From Clarireedia homoeocarpa (lineage: Eukaryota; Ascomycota; Leotiomycetes; Helotiales; Rutstroemiaceae), in the NCBI GenBank assembly GCA_001465935.1, contig LNKV01000021.1, positions 466,501-530,500 on the forward strand: a DNA stretch of 64,000 bases, written 5' to 3'. The translations under genes and the position numbers were made by a program. Under the pieces are notes generated by a model. That model saw nothing but the letters and a program-made list of their open reading frames with translations. It was not told the origin of the DNA and made no database searches. Below, one piece after another: positions 23,042 to 33,580 of the stretch. Each line of letters starts with the position of its first letter. The stretch's first letter is position 1.

Positions 23042-24395
23042 AAAGCGAATCATCCACCACACAATGCCTCGCCATCTCAAACTGCTCATCCGTATGACAG
23101 ACCAGCGTCCTATGCCTCGCGCCCTCCCGCCCAATATCCCACACCGTGTCGCCCTTCCCATCCCGCGCGTTCCTCTCATCATCAATCTCGAAACCCAAAC
23201 ACCCCACCTCATCCGTAACCCTCTTCCTCAACAAATCGCTCTTCTCGCCGATGCCCCCCGCGAAAACTAGCGCGTCGACTTGCCCGTGCAGACTCACATA
23301 ATAGCTGCCGATGTACCCGAGAATGCGGTCGACGAAGATGTCGAAAGCGAGCTGCATCTTGGGATCGGAGGAGGCCGCGATAGTGCCAAAGTTGGTGGTG
23401 CCCGTGAGGGATTTCCAGCCGGATTCCTTGTTGAGGATTTCTTCGGCGCGGGAGATGTGGAGGGAGGAGGTGGAAGAGGGGGAGAGTTTTCCGACGTTGG
23501 TTGCGTAGTGGAATACTAGACTGGTTGGGATTGGTGTTAGTTTTGTCTGTCATCTTCCTCTCCTCTCATTATATCTCTTCTCACTGCATTAGATGGTTGA
23601 GAAAATTGGAACAGAAATAGCATACCTCGGATCCACACTTCCACTTCTCGTCGCGCCCGGCAATCCCGCCAGCGGCGTCAACCCCATACTCGTGTCCCAA
23701 CTCTTCCCTCCCTTAATCGCGCACGCACTCGCGCCGCTTCCCAAATGCAGCGCAATAAGATTCGTATCCTCCTCCTTCTTCCCCAAGAAATGCGCTACGC
23801 TCCTTGTAATAAAGGCATAACTAATACCATGGAAGCCATATTTCCTCAGCCCGTTCTTCTTTGCGATTTCCTGGTCAATGGGATACGTGCGAACATGGGC
23901 CGGAATCGATTGATGGAACTCGCTGTCGAAGACCGCGATGTTGCGTGTTTTTGGTAGCTTCTCGATGCAGTGTGATACGATTGAGAGCGCCGAGGCATTG
24001 TGCAGGGGAGCGAGATCAGTGAGGGCTTCGAGATGGTGGTAGGTGTCTTTGGTGATGACTTTAGATTCGCTGTAGTCGCCGCCGTGAACGACGCGATGTG
24101 ATGCAATGCCTACATCTGAAGCTTGCTTGATTTGGGGGAAATCTTTGTCGTTGATCAGTAGGTTTAAGATGTATTCGAAGGCATCTTTTTGGCCGTCGAT
24201 TTTCTCGTCAATGGATTTGTCTTTGGCAATGCTTTCCCCGCCACGAGTGTATTTCAATTGAGGGGGTGGTGAAGTCAGACCGTCGATTTGACATTCGGCG
24301 ATTTGCTTGGGGACGTTTTGGTTATTGCTGGCTTGGAAGACCGATACTTTTACGGAACTGGACCCGGCGTTGATGGAGAGGATTACTTTGGACAT
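23034..24395 (-). CDS. Acetate kinase
   Basis: Two exons, 23626-24395 and 23034-23520, give 418 residues. Acetate kinase interconverts acetate plus ATP with acetyl phosphate plus ADP; in fungi it is thought to work with phosphoketolase (Xfp), which makes acetyl phosphate. Family signatures are the N-terminal VILSINAGSSSVKVSVF, the RVVHGG loop, LAPLHNASAL, FDSEFHQSIP with the catalytic region, RKYGFHGISYAFI, HLGSGASACAIKGGKSWDTSMG and VFAGGIGEKS. The 105-bp intron splits an AG|T codon and rejoins SGSVDPSLVFHYATNVG. The stop codon lies in a CAAT microsatellite. No phosphoketolase is seen in this window. The enzyme is widespread in bacteria and patchy in fungi. Confidence 0.96.
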
Positions 24396-25237
24396 GGTGG
24401 GTTCTTCCCGGGTATGTGTTTTTGGGCAAATAGTGATAGGAGTAAATTTCGCGACGATCTACAAGAAAGAAGTAGGAGTTCGACTCAAAAACTCAGCACC
24501 ATTTACTGTTCTATAGTTTCTCTCCATCTCCATGTTCTTTCAAAGAAAAGAAAGATCATGAGATGACGTCCATAGAACCCCACTATCGTTCCACTACTAG
24601 AACTACAGCAGATGTTATCATCCCACTAATCCAGTGCTGCTTTGAGAGGGAATCCTGCGATATCTCCCTATTTCATATTGAAGTCATTCTATCCAATGCA
24701 TTTCGCTCTTGTTTCTGTCTAAATTATGCTGAGCCCATTATCTATAATCCACTGACGTGCCGCAGCTCCCTCCGACAACAGTCTAGTGGGTATGTATCAT
24801 TCATCATCCGACGCCAGCTCTTCATGGTCGTCCTTACGGCCAGCAGTAACAGCATGTGGAAGATCCAATACGACGTAACTTATTAGGCATTTTGGAAGTT
24901 CCAACATCAAATTCATTCATTCGTTGCAATACAATCTACCTCCTTTGCCATTTTAAGTTATATACTAGAAGTAGGAACTCCGTATCAGCGTTGCTACTAC
25001 CTTCCACCTCTTCTTAGTACAGGACGCATGTATACCCGCACACTATCAACGACTCTTCCTACAGCGACCGTCTGCTAACCCGAACCATAATAGAAACAAT
25101 CGGCATAAGCAACAGATATCATAACGCAGTCATCAGATGAATTACCCGCTCGAACGCCATCGAAATCCCACGTTGTAAAAACAGCCCAACCATGAACACT
25201 AATTAAGTTTCGATGTATACTTTATGTGCATAAACAA
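24396..25237. other. Intergenic, no gene recognised
   Basis: 842 bp upstream of acetate kinase and downstream of the DUF3405 gene (both minus strand). It should hold the acetate kinase promoter and the DUF3405 3' end. Frames here show no family resemblance. Confidence 0.5.
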
Positions 25238-27973
25238 TCATGCCGAAGGATCACTTTCCGGCAGTTGTTCCTCATTCCGTAATCCCTCTACAGGTATTTC
25301 AACACCCTTGATAGGATGTAATAACATCGGCGGTAGGCACATGCGCCCTTCACCCCCCTTCATATTGTTTACACCCTGACCGCTTCGGCCTTCGTTGACT
25401 GTAGTTTCGAATTCCTCTCCACCTTCGTTGTCGACCCGGAATCCAAGCCATCGACGCCAGAGATTTGGTGCGAATCCAGCGTTGTAGAACCATGTCAGGC
25501 CACGAAGATTGTGTTCACGCTCCCCAAAGACTGATGTGCGTGCTCCGCCGGTAGCACCATTTCGGCCGCCATTCATGACACTCGCGAGGTATTCTGTAGG
25601 CCATTCACGGTCGACGAATATTGGATGCGGGACATACACTGCTTTATAGCCATGGTGTAAGGCAGTTGTTGGCGCCCACATCTCCGTGAAGGCATGATGT
25701 TTCATGAAGGCGGTTTCGCGGTGCATCGTGTTTAGTAGCTTGCGAGACATTCTTGCTGCTGCGATGATTGTCGCTCGTCGTGGAGGCAAACCACCGGTGA
25801 GGTTATAGCCAGTAACATCATTTGCGAGTAACCAAGTGGTTCCATCAGGATCGAAAAGAGGATTGAAAACAATCAGGTCCGCATCTTCGCCAACACCCCA
25901 AGAGTATTTGTCCTTATCATAACTGGTAGGAGGTAACGTATCCTTGTCTGTTTCAAACCAATCATCTTTATTTTGCGGACGTTCTGGCCCCCAGATCGAC
26001 TTGTCTCCTTTCATCTGAGGTCCATCCTTTTTACCATTTAGTCCTGACCACATGTTGTTTGGATTATCCGTCCCGATCTCAGTCTGAACTCTGACCATCT
26101 GTCTGAAATCTTCCCAAGTACTGTGAACGGATGGTACATAGAATCTGCTATTACGTTCCCACAATCCCTTCCTCGGTTGTTCTTGCGTCCATGTATCGAC
26201 CTTGGAGAGGAAATCATACCAGTGTCCGGTATATCGGATATCAACTTCCCATTGCCAAAAGAAATCATATTCCTGGTGGTTATGCGCGAACCATTGCATG
26301 GCCATTTGCAACCCTCTGTATGATCCATGAACCGGTAGATCGCGGATGAAAGTATCGAATAAACCTTGGTAGAGCATAAGCATTTGCGTTTCACTCCAGA
26401 ATGTCGCCAATCCGGCAAATTCCTCTGGTAGAGAGTCCTTGAGGTGCTTTTGATATGTTTCTTCATCAGCAAAGACTGGATGAAGAGCTTCGTTCTTGAC
26501 TTGAACCAACAAATGAATGTCGTATTGTCCACCTGACCCGATTGACAGTTCAGTGATCAGTGCCCTCATTGCCATGATGTCCTCTTCCTTCCATTTATAT
26601 TCGTCCCACAATCGAACAACAAATGCGGTTCGTGGAAGATATTTCTTAGGTGGTAGTGAGGTAGTAACTTTCTCGGGTACAGTGTTGGAGGCTGTATCGG
26701 CTTCATTTTTGACGGTACTGTCAGCGACTGTGCTAGCAACTTTATCGACCACTGTGTCAATGGGTTTATCAGCCGCTAAATTGATGTCGTTTTGAGGTAT
26801 AGGATCAATGTCCGATTGTGAGAGCGTGTTGTCAGTTGTATCAACAGTCTGCCCAGCGACCTTTCCATCAGCCGTCTGCGCAATGTTAGAAGTCGATGAA
26901 AGGTCTAGGTCCCGGGCTAGCAAGGCATCTTTCTCTTTGGACTCTGCCGACACGGTGGTAGGATTCTCGGTGACGGATCCGCTTGACTTGAAACGCGCAG
27001 CATTCGCTTGGTGGCATCTTCTTTGTGCATCGGCCCAGTCCACTTTTCGATAATCAACCTGACCAAAATGCGTTTTGTCTGGGTTTGACTTGTCCATCCA
27101 AACTACTTCAGAACCTTCCATTTCACCATGTTGTCCCGTTCCAGTGCCGCCATACCTCAGGCCGTATCCATACCCGTAAGGGCCCAATCTCCCATAGCGC
27201 TCGAAACAGATATCTTCCGGTAAGCCGAGGAGCTCATAGGAGCCCATGACGTGATCGGGAAACCCGCTCGGTCTGCCTTCATAATATTGCAATCTTGGTA
27301 CGCGCACCGTATTCTTAGCATCGAGGAAACATTCCTGTACTGGCGCATAGTCGTTACTATAGACCATGGACACGTTCTGGTTGTATGGCTGGTATGGTTT
27401 GCTGGCTGGGATGCTTCGTGTAGATAGCGTTGCACTTTCAGTAGAAGTTTCATTCTGTAAAGGCAATTCGTCCTCTACTCTAGGATACTCTGGAGTGTTC
27501 TGGGAGAGTGGTACCAGGGTCCGTATTCCGCCATAATATCGTGATAAAAATGGGAATGATTCCCAAAGCGGCGGCCGCGCCTTCATGGTATGACCTTCCT
27601 GGACTCTTTGTGTCGATACTACGCTCATTCGCACCAAACTTATCATAAATATAACAATTGTTGATATCAATGCCAGACAAAGATATCTCATCACCCGAGC
27701 CGGTAGCCGTCTGGGAGCTGGTCTATGTGCATTTGAGACGGCTCTCCGCCGGAGAATTGGGGCATTTGAATTATAAGATCCAGACGTATCTCTCGAGGAG
27801 GAAGGAGAGGAAGGGTAGGAGGAATAATCCGTGTCAGATTCTGTATCTTCATGATGTGCATATTTCTCATTGGCATGCTCCCTGGAAGCGGATTCGTCGT
27901 GCGAAGGGATATTCGAGTATTGTGCATGTCGTTTCGTCGCCTTTAGAGGGGTCAAAGACTTGAAGCCCGCCAT
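25238..27973 (-). CDS. DUF3405 family type II membrane protein
   Basis: A single exon of 911 residues, starting at ATG 27973. The first 94 residues are polar and disordered, then a hydrophobic segment (about 95-117, RYLCLALISTIVIFMISLV) suggests a type II signal anchor, with the rest facing the Golgi/ER lumen. The lumenal part holds the features I associate with fungal DUF3405: AFVVRLWDEYKWKEEDI, then FFWQWEVDIRYTGHWYDFL and LWERNSRFYVPSVHS, with aromatic-rich blocks, and a C-terminal NLRGLTWFYNAGFAPNLWRRWLG. Acidic pairs such as WEVD, a type II topology and the aromatic motifs are compatible with a glycosyltransferase-like fold, but that function is inference. A Thr/Val/Ala-rich linker of about 100 residues separates the two conserved parts. 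The gene is intron-less, unlike most neighbours. Confidence 0.85.
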   Translation of the reverse strand: MAGFKSLTPLKATKRHAQYSNIPSHDESASREHANEKYAHHEDTESDTDYSSYPSSPSSSRDTSGSYNSNAPILRRRAVSNAHRPAPRRLPARVMRYLCLALISTIVIFMISLVRMSVVSTQRVQEGHTMKARPPLWESFPFLSRYYGGIRTLVPLSQNTPEYPRVEDELPLQNETSTESATLSTRSIPASKPYQPYNQNVSMVYSNDYAPVQECFLDAKNTVRVPRLQYYEGRPSGFPDHVMGSYELLGLPEDICFERYGRLGPYGYGYGLRYGGTGTGQHGEMEGSEVVWMDKSNPDKTHFGQVDYRKVDWADAQRRCHQANAARFKSSGSVTENPTTVSAESKEKDALLARDLDLSSTSNIAQTADGKVAGQTVDTTDNTLSQSDIDPIPQNDINLAADKPIDTVVDKVASTVADSTVKNEADTASNTVPEKVTTSLPPKKYLPRTAFVVRLWDEYKWKEEDIMAMRALITELSIGSGGQYDIHLLVQVKNEALHPVFADEETYQKHLKDSLPEEFAGLATFWSETQMLMLYQGLFDTFIRDLPVHGSYRGLQMAMQWFAHNHQEYDFFWQWEVDIRYTGHWYDFLSKVDTWTQEQPRKGLWERNSRFYVPSVHSTWEDFRQMVRVQTEIGTDNPNNMWSGLNGKKDGPQMKGDKSIWGPERPQNKDDWFETDKDTLPPTSYDKDKYSWGVGEDADLIVFNPLFDPDGTTWLLANDVTGYNLTGGLPPRRATIIAAARMSRKLLNTMHRETAFMKHHAFTEMWAPTTALHHGYKAVYVPHPIFVDREWPTEYLASVMNGGRNGATGGARTSVFGEREHNLRGLTWFYNAGFAPNLWRRWLGFRVDNEGGEEFETTVNEGRSGQGVNNMKGGEGRMCLPPMLLHPIKGVEIPVEGLRNEEQLPESDPSA

Positions 27974-29008
27974 CGCGGTTTTCGCGAATATGTATAGTTG
28001 AATTCGATGGAATGTGGCTAATGCACTGGCGCGTCCTTTTTAGGAAACAGTTGATGTTAGCAATATTCTCCTTGATTCGGTTGGGTTCACTAACAGATCA
28101 TTCACTCATGCGGCAAACGGCGACGAATGGTATGATGTGGAGGATGATGTCGTAGGTGACTGAAAAGTTGTGAACGAACAGCCGGAAGTGAAGAAGACGA
28201 AGAGTTACAATTTTTTATTAGGAATTGCTGCTACGTACGGACTGTACAAGGTTGGATCGAAGAAGAGATAACGAAACAATTGAGATGTACAGAGAAGATC
28301 GAGTTCATGCAAGCAATTGAGAAGGCCGATCCCATCTAGAAAGTTGGATAAAACGATAGCGCCAGATCCAAAATGTCGTTGCACCAGCAACCACCCTTAC
28401 CCTAGTTAAATCATCCAAAAAATTTGAAGGTTTGTATTGTACAAAGTAGATGTTCCATGCTTATCTTGGGAATATACAATGATTTCTTCAATACCTAGAA
28501 TTATTATTCATATGAGAAACCGAAAATGCTTGATGTTTGATATAAGTCAAAGGAGAAAAGCTGTAATTATAATAGAGCATCTTCTGGGTTCAAAGATACT
28601 TGAACTGAACTGTAGCGTTCAAGCAATAGCGATTTGAAATCGATACTATTCTTGCGTCCGAAGTTTTTCCTACATAAAAGAGGATAGTAAAGACAACGGA
28701 AGCAGCAAATACATCTTTCATCAGAACTAGCAAATAACAGGAAGCATTGTCGCCGTGCAGCATGTGTACAGCCATGTCATGCAATAACTATTGGCCGTCA
28801 ATCTCTTAAACCTGCCCCTTCGATCACCTTTATCTTTCTGTCCGACCATTCAATCAAAAATATAAGGATCTTTTCTACAGAGAATGTGTGAATATATCCA
28901 ATATTGCCTGTATATTTATATCTGCTCCTCAAATTCCCCAATAAAAACAAGAAGTCCGCGCGCTCCCCCCTCCCTTTTTTCCCCCCTATCCACTATCCCT
29001 TTTCCTCT
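27974..29008. other. Intergenic, no gene recognised
   Basis: About 1 kb between the DUF3405 start and the transporter's 3' end, both minus strand. AT-rich patches and C-rich sequence near 28970 are visible; no coding signal. Confidence 0.5.
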
Positions 29009-31366
29009 TCATGCAGCTGTCGCCACAATCTTCTTCCCCTTAACACTCTTCCACTCTACAAAACACGCACAACCGGTGGTAATGCCACCCACTGCGATCG
29101 CCAGCACAAAACTCTGATCGAGCGCCAAACAGTATGCCTTTAGCACCGATGCCAAACTTGCTTGCGGAATAAGCTCCCTGAAATGAGTCGCCCCGGCTTC
29201 ATACACCATACCGGGGCTGATATCTGGTGCATACCGCGGAATGTATTTCACTAAGCCATTACTAAACACGTTTTGTGCGATCGAGATACTTATTGCACCA
29301 CCGAGGGAATTGAAAAATATAGCAATAGCGTTACCGGTCGGCATATCCTTTGCATTGAGCACGACTTGGACGGCGATGAAGGGTATCTGCACACCAATGC
29401 CCGCGCCAAACCCACAGATGAGTTGATAACCGACCCAGCGGCCAACGCTCGATGTGACTTGTAAAGTATAGATGAGGCCTGCGCCAACGGTGAAGATGGC
29501 ACCAGCGGTGATCATGAAGGGTTTATAAAAGCCAAGTATGGTGATGGCGGCGCCGGCAATAATGGAGGAGATGATGACGGAACCAAGATATGGGATGGTC
29601 CGGATACCGGAGCCTTCTGCTGTAGTACCTTTGACGGCTTGGAAGTAAAAGGGGAGGTAGTAAATGTGCGTGTACGTGCCCATGGAGAGGAAGCAGGAGA
29701 AGAGACAGCAGGAGAGGACTGTACGTTGCTTGAAGATGCGAGGCGGGATGGTGGCGCGGTCACCGCGGCGGAATTGCTGGACGATGAAGACGATAATGAG
29801 CAAACCAAAGCCCAGAAGACAGCCCCAGACTTTGGAAGAATGCCAGGGGTAGGTGAATCCCCCCCATTGCAGGGCAAGGAGAAGACAAATGATGGCAGCC
29901 ATGAGAAAGACGGCGCCAACAAGATCAATCTCGAGAATCCGTTGCTTGACTGTCATGCCAGATATCTTACGTGGGGGTGGCTTAAAGAATGCTGCGACTG
30001 CTCCTATGGCTACTGCTCCGAATGGTAGGTTAATCCAAAAACACCATCTCCATGAGGCTTTGTCTGTTAGAGCACCGCCAAGTAGTGGACCGACGACACT
30101 CGAGATTCCAAACATGGAGGATAATGCTGCGATGTACAGTGGCCGTTTTATGAGCGGTACGGAGAAACCGACCTAATACTTGGTTAGTCCTGAAGGACAA
30201 TGATACCAGAGCGCCGAGTAAAAGGGTAGAATTTTGAGATCCAGTAACTTACAATAGTCATGCCACCGGAAAACAGAGCTGACGCCCCGGCACCCGCAAC
30301 AGCCCTACCCACTAGAGAAAAATTAGGTTATAATCCTGGCACATAAATGGCAAGGCAAACAAGGTGCCCATAACTAACCTATAAGCATGACCGAATTCTT
30401 CGCAGCCGCGCAAATGATAGACCCCAGTTCAAAGATCACGAGAGCAATGAGATATGTCCATTTCACATCAAAGTATGTATAGATGCGGCCAAACGATGGC
30501 TGGAGAGCAGTTGTGGTAAGAAGGTAAGATGATCCATACCATCCGACATCGTCTAAGGAGTTGAAGACAGTTGTAATTCTGGGAATAGCTGTAGCGATAA
30601 CTAGAAAGTATTAATCAGCATCATGTAAAAGTGTGCACATGCTCCAATGGTTAATAGCAGTCAAGATGTTAGCTATACAATTTCAGAATAACAAGGTAAT
30701 GAATGACCTTGGCAGCTCGTCGACTCAATACGATCTCTTGTCCCGCACCATGGATGAGCTGTTTCATTGTAGGGATCGCTCCAAATGCGCAAACGAAAAT
30801 CTCAATCCCGAAGTAGTTCGTCGTTGGGAGAAGAAAACGCCATGAAATGCCTAGAACTCACTAGTATTGTCCAAAGCCACGGTGAACGTAGCCATACAAA
30901 GGCCAAAAGTCAACAGCCCAAGCTGTAAACCACCGGGATAGTTCACATTATCTTGGTCTTCCTCCTCAGTACTCAACTCTTCGTTTCCCTCTACCACACC
31001 CGCTTTCTCCACGATCGGTGCATTGGTTCCAGCTGAGGCATCCTCCTCTGCCGAATGTGATGATTTCTCACCGTCGCGTTGATGTGTTGCAGGTTCGCTC
31101 GGACGATTTTTGAGAGCTGTAGCTGCAGTCTCAGCCTTAGCCGCAGTCTCAGCCTTTTCCGACAGCTCTACAACCGCATCTTTCTCGACAGTTGGATCGG
31201 CGTTCGATACTGGATCCACTGAGGAATGTTTCTCGGGAACATGTTTCAGTGTCGTTGAATTATGCTCCTCCTCTTTCTGTTCCAAGGCAAGGTCTGGCGG
31301 CATAAGCGCAGACCTAGTTGTGGGTTTCTCGGCTTGTTCCGTATGTCTCTGCGGGAATTCCGACAT
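29009..31366 (-). CDS. MFS drug-type transporter, 14-helix class
   Basis: Four exons, 30862-31366, 30379-30600, 30253-30311 and 29009-30172, give 649 residues. It is a major facilitator transporter of the DHA2-like (14 transmembrane) class, expected to export small toxic molecules through the plasma membrane by proton antiport. Seen signatures: GLLTFGLCMATFTVALDNTIIATAIPRI in helix 1, WYGSSYLLTTTALQPSFGRIY with the motif A-like loop, VGRAVAGAGASALFSGGM, the antiporter motif C region SSVVGPLLGGALTDKASWRWCFWINLPFG, and later helices ending KCACFVEW-like (GCACFVEWKSVKGKK). An unusual 140-residue hydrophilic, Ala/Glu-rich N-terminal extension precedes helix 1. The start at 31366 is the first ATG compatible with the frame. 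No biosynthetic cluster surrounds it, so the substrate is unknown. Confidence 0.93.
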
Positions 31367-32459
31367 GGTTGGAGACGTGGGCCTTCCAAGGCGGCTATGC
31401 CCCAGAAAATCACAATTTAGGAACTTGATTCCTTGGGGCTGTGGAGAATCGACAATAATGGTTTGGTATTGAAGAAATTTACCACAGGATTCTCTACCAA
31501 CATCCGCCGATCTCACAAAAAGGGGCAAAGGAGCGTGCGCAGAGAAGGACAAAGTATCTGGATGAACGACAATGGCGACTCTGATAGAAGAGGCGAGGAG
31601 GACAAGACTAAATGTAGGACAAATCGAACTGGCTGCATCTAGACGAGACCATCGAGTCGCAGCTCTATCTCTCCAGCCATGGCATTATCCCCAAAGAAGG
31701 AAAATATTCTCCATGGGGCCCTGACCTCCTACCAGCAATTGTAACTTACCAAGAGATTCTACAGGATTCGCAACGCATATTGGTTCGGCTGGAGACAGAA
31801 CCGAGGACGATCAACGGCACCTTTTCGGCTTCTTGCCTTTTTGCCCAATCATAGATTGAGATGACCAGACACAGGATCCAAACCCATCTCGCCTACACAT
31901 ACGAGTACGAATGTCCGATGGTCTCGCAACGTGGGCATGGCAATTTACCCCGATTGTGTCGCGGTGTTCCTACTGGTATCACTTTGGTCGAGTGCCATTG
32001 CTATTCACAACTTCAATTTAGGCACTAAGGTTGTATTACATCTTACAACCGCAAGCTACACCGGCGTCCATAATATCCTAGAGGGGTGATTCCAAACGGC
32101 GAATTCTATTGGATAGAATGCGCTCGTATAGATAAGTTTCCCCTGTGGTTTGTGAAAGAATTCTTTCCACCAGTTTCGAAAAGTGTATATAACTTGATAC
32201 TTTTGTTAAATATCATAGTAGAAGTTTCTTATTTTAGAGAGTCTAAAGAATAGAAATATATAAAATTGAATCTTCTCCTTTTCACAATGTTTCTTCATAT
32301 ATTACGTCGAACATTCGCCACTGCGAGTGACGGTATACCAAATGTTATCTTCTCTTAACCAGAAGAAGGTTATCAATCATCCTCAATGTCCCGGAAATCT
32401 CCCAAATCCATCTTTCGTGTGCCGGACCTTGCATCCCAATACAACCGCAGTCAACCACT
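31367..32459. other. Intergenic: transporter promoter and AT-rich DNA
   Basis: About 1.1 kb without a recognisable gene. The first part should be the transporter promoter. From 32150 the sequence becomes markedly AT-rich before the aminotransferase relic. Confidence 0.5.
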
Positions 32460-33045
32460 TCACAGGGATAGTGTCACTATTGAGAAACCCCTCTTGCCTT
32501 CTTCGAGGAAGAAGCCTTCGATTCTCTTAACTCTTTCACTAAACTCCTTCCAAGGCACCGCAAGCTTGATCCTCACCCAGCCCTTTTCCTCCTCAGCTCC
32601 ACTATATCCTTTTTCGGCACTAACTACACTTTACACTTCTTCAACCCTTGGACCACAGCATCTTCATCTTCCCATCTTTTGGCATCCTTCGCAAATCTGG
32701 CAAAGACGACAACGCCTGCATTGGCAGGGAGAAACTCGATGCTAAGACGAGTCAAGATGAACGAGCAGATCGTAAGGTTTCTTCAGGCGTGCGTTGTTCT
32801 TGTCTAGCAGGGCGGGGAGTTCGCTGGAGTTCAAAACACGTGTAAGTACTAAGAAGGAGAGCGGATGGAGATGGGTTTGGTTGTAGGTTGAGGTTATAGA
32901 GCCTATGCGGACCATAGGATTGGCTTGGGTGATTAAGTAGCCCTGCATGCCGAGTTAACAACAAGACGTATCAAAATCCAGCCATTGAACATACCAATCT
33001 AATTCCCGGAGCACCGAATAGCTTGCTGGCGCTCCAGATAACATG
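32460..33045 (-). pseudogene. Class I/II aminotransferase relic, two frameshifts
   Basis: Read on the minus strand, this is the C-terminal half of a PLP-dependent aminotransferase of the ACC-synthase-like kind. The lysine loop WSASKLFGAPGIRL is followed by a 52-bp intron with intact GT...AG (32943-32994), then GYLITQANPMVRIG and further C-terminal blocks (IEFLPANAGVVVFARFAKDA, GYSGAEEEKGWVRIKLAVPW), ending at a TGA at 32460-32462. The frame is lost near 32757 (between YDLLV and the IEFLPAN block) and again near 32630 (between AVVQGL and SAEKGYSG), each by one net base. Upstream of the lysine loop an in-frame TGA appears and similarity fades by about 33250. I read it as a decayed gene; assembly error at two sites is the alternative. 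Confidence 0.75.
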
Positions 33046-33580
33046 TTTTCCTCAAACTATTGCCAACAAAAGAATCGTCTGCCCATACAAAACGGCATAT
33101 GCGAGCAAAAGCGGTCAGCTAAACCTTTCGGCATGCACTTCTGTTTCAGTACGAAAACGTTGTTATTATTTGTTAAGTATATAATCTTTTTGGATGATCT
33201 TATATGCTTTCAGGGGTTTAATTATCCGAAAACCGAACTAATCCCATGAGCGTAGCAGTTAGACCTTTTCTGAATTTATGCTGGAGCAAAGATTTCAGAT
33301 TCATTGCATCAACCCTGGACTGGCGAAAGTAAACTGACCAGGGCGATGGCAATGTTATTCGTCTAGGTATGCTTTACTATTGGGCATTGTTTGTTTCTCA
33401 TTTGATCATACACAGCCCTGTCTTTTCTCAGCGCGTCTATCTTTGCCAGTGGTACGATCTTCGGCTAAGGCGAATGTATGTGGATGAAAATACTTCTTCT
33501 GTTGACCCCCCAAACCCCACGTTCTTTAATGCATTTCGATGGTAATCTTACATTTATGATCACCAATTATAATCCGAAAT
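33046..33580. other. Decayed aminotransferase flank and HET promoter
   Basis: The expected N-terminal half of the aminotransferase would lie here on the minus strand, but I can make out only weak fragments interrupted by stops. The last part should carry the promoter of the HET-domain gene. Confidence 0.4.
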
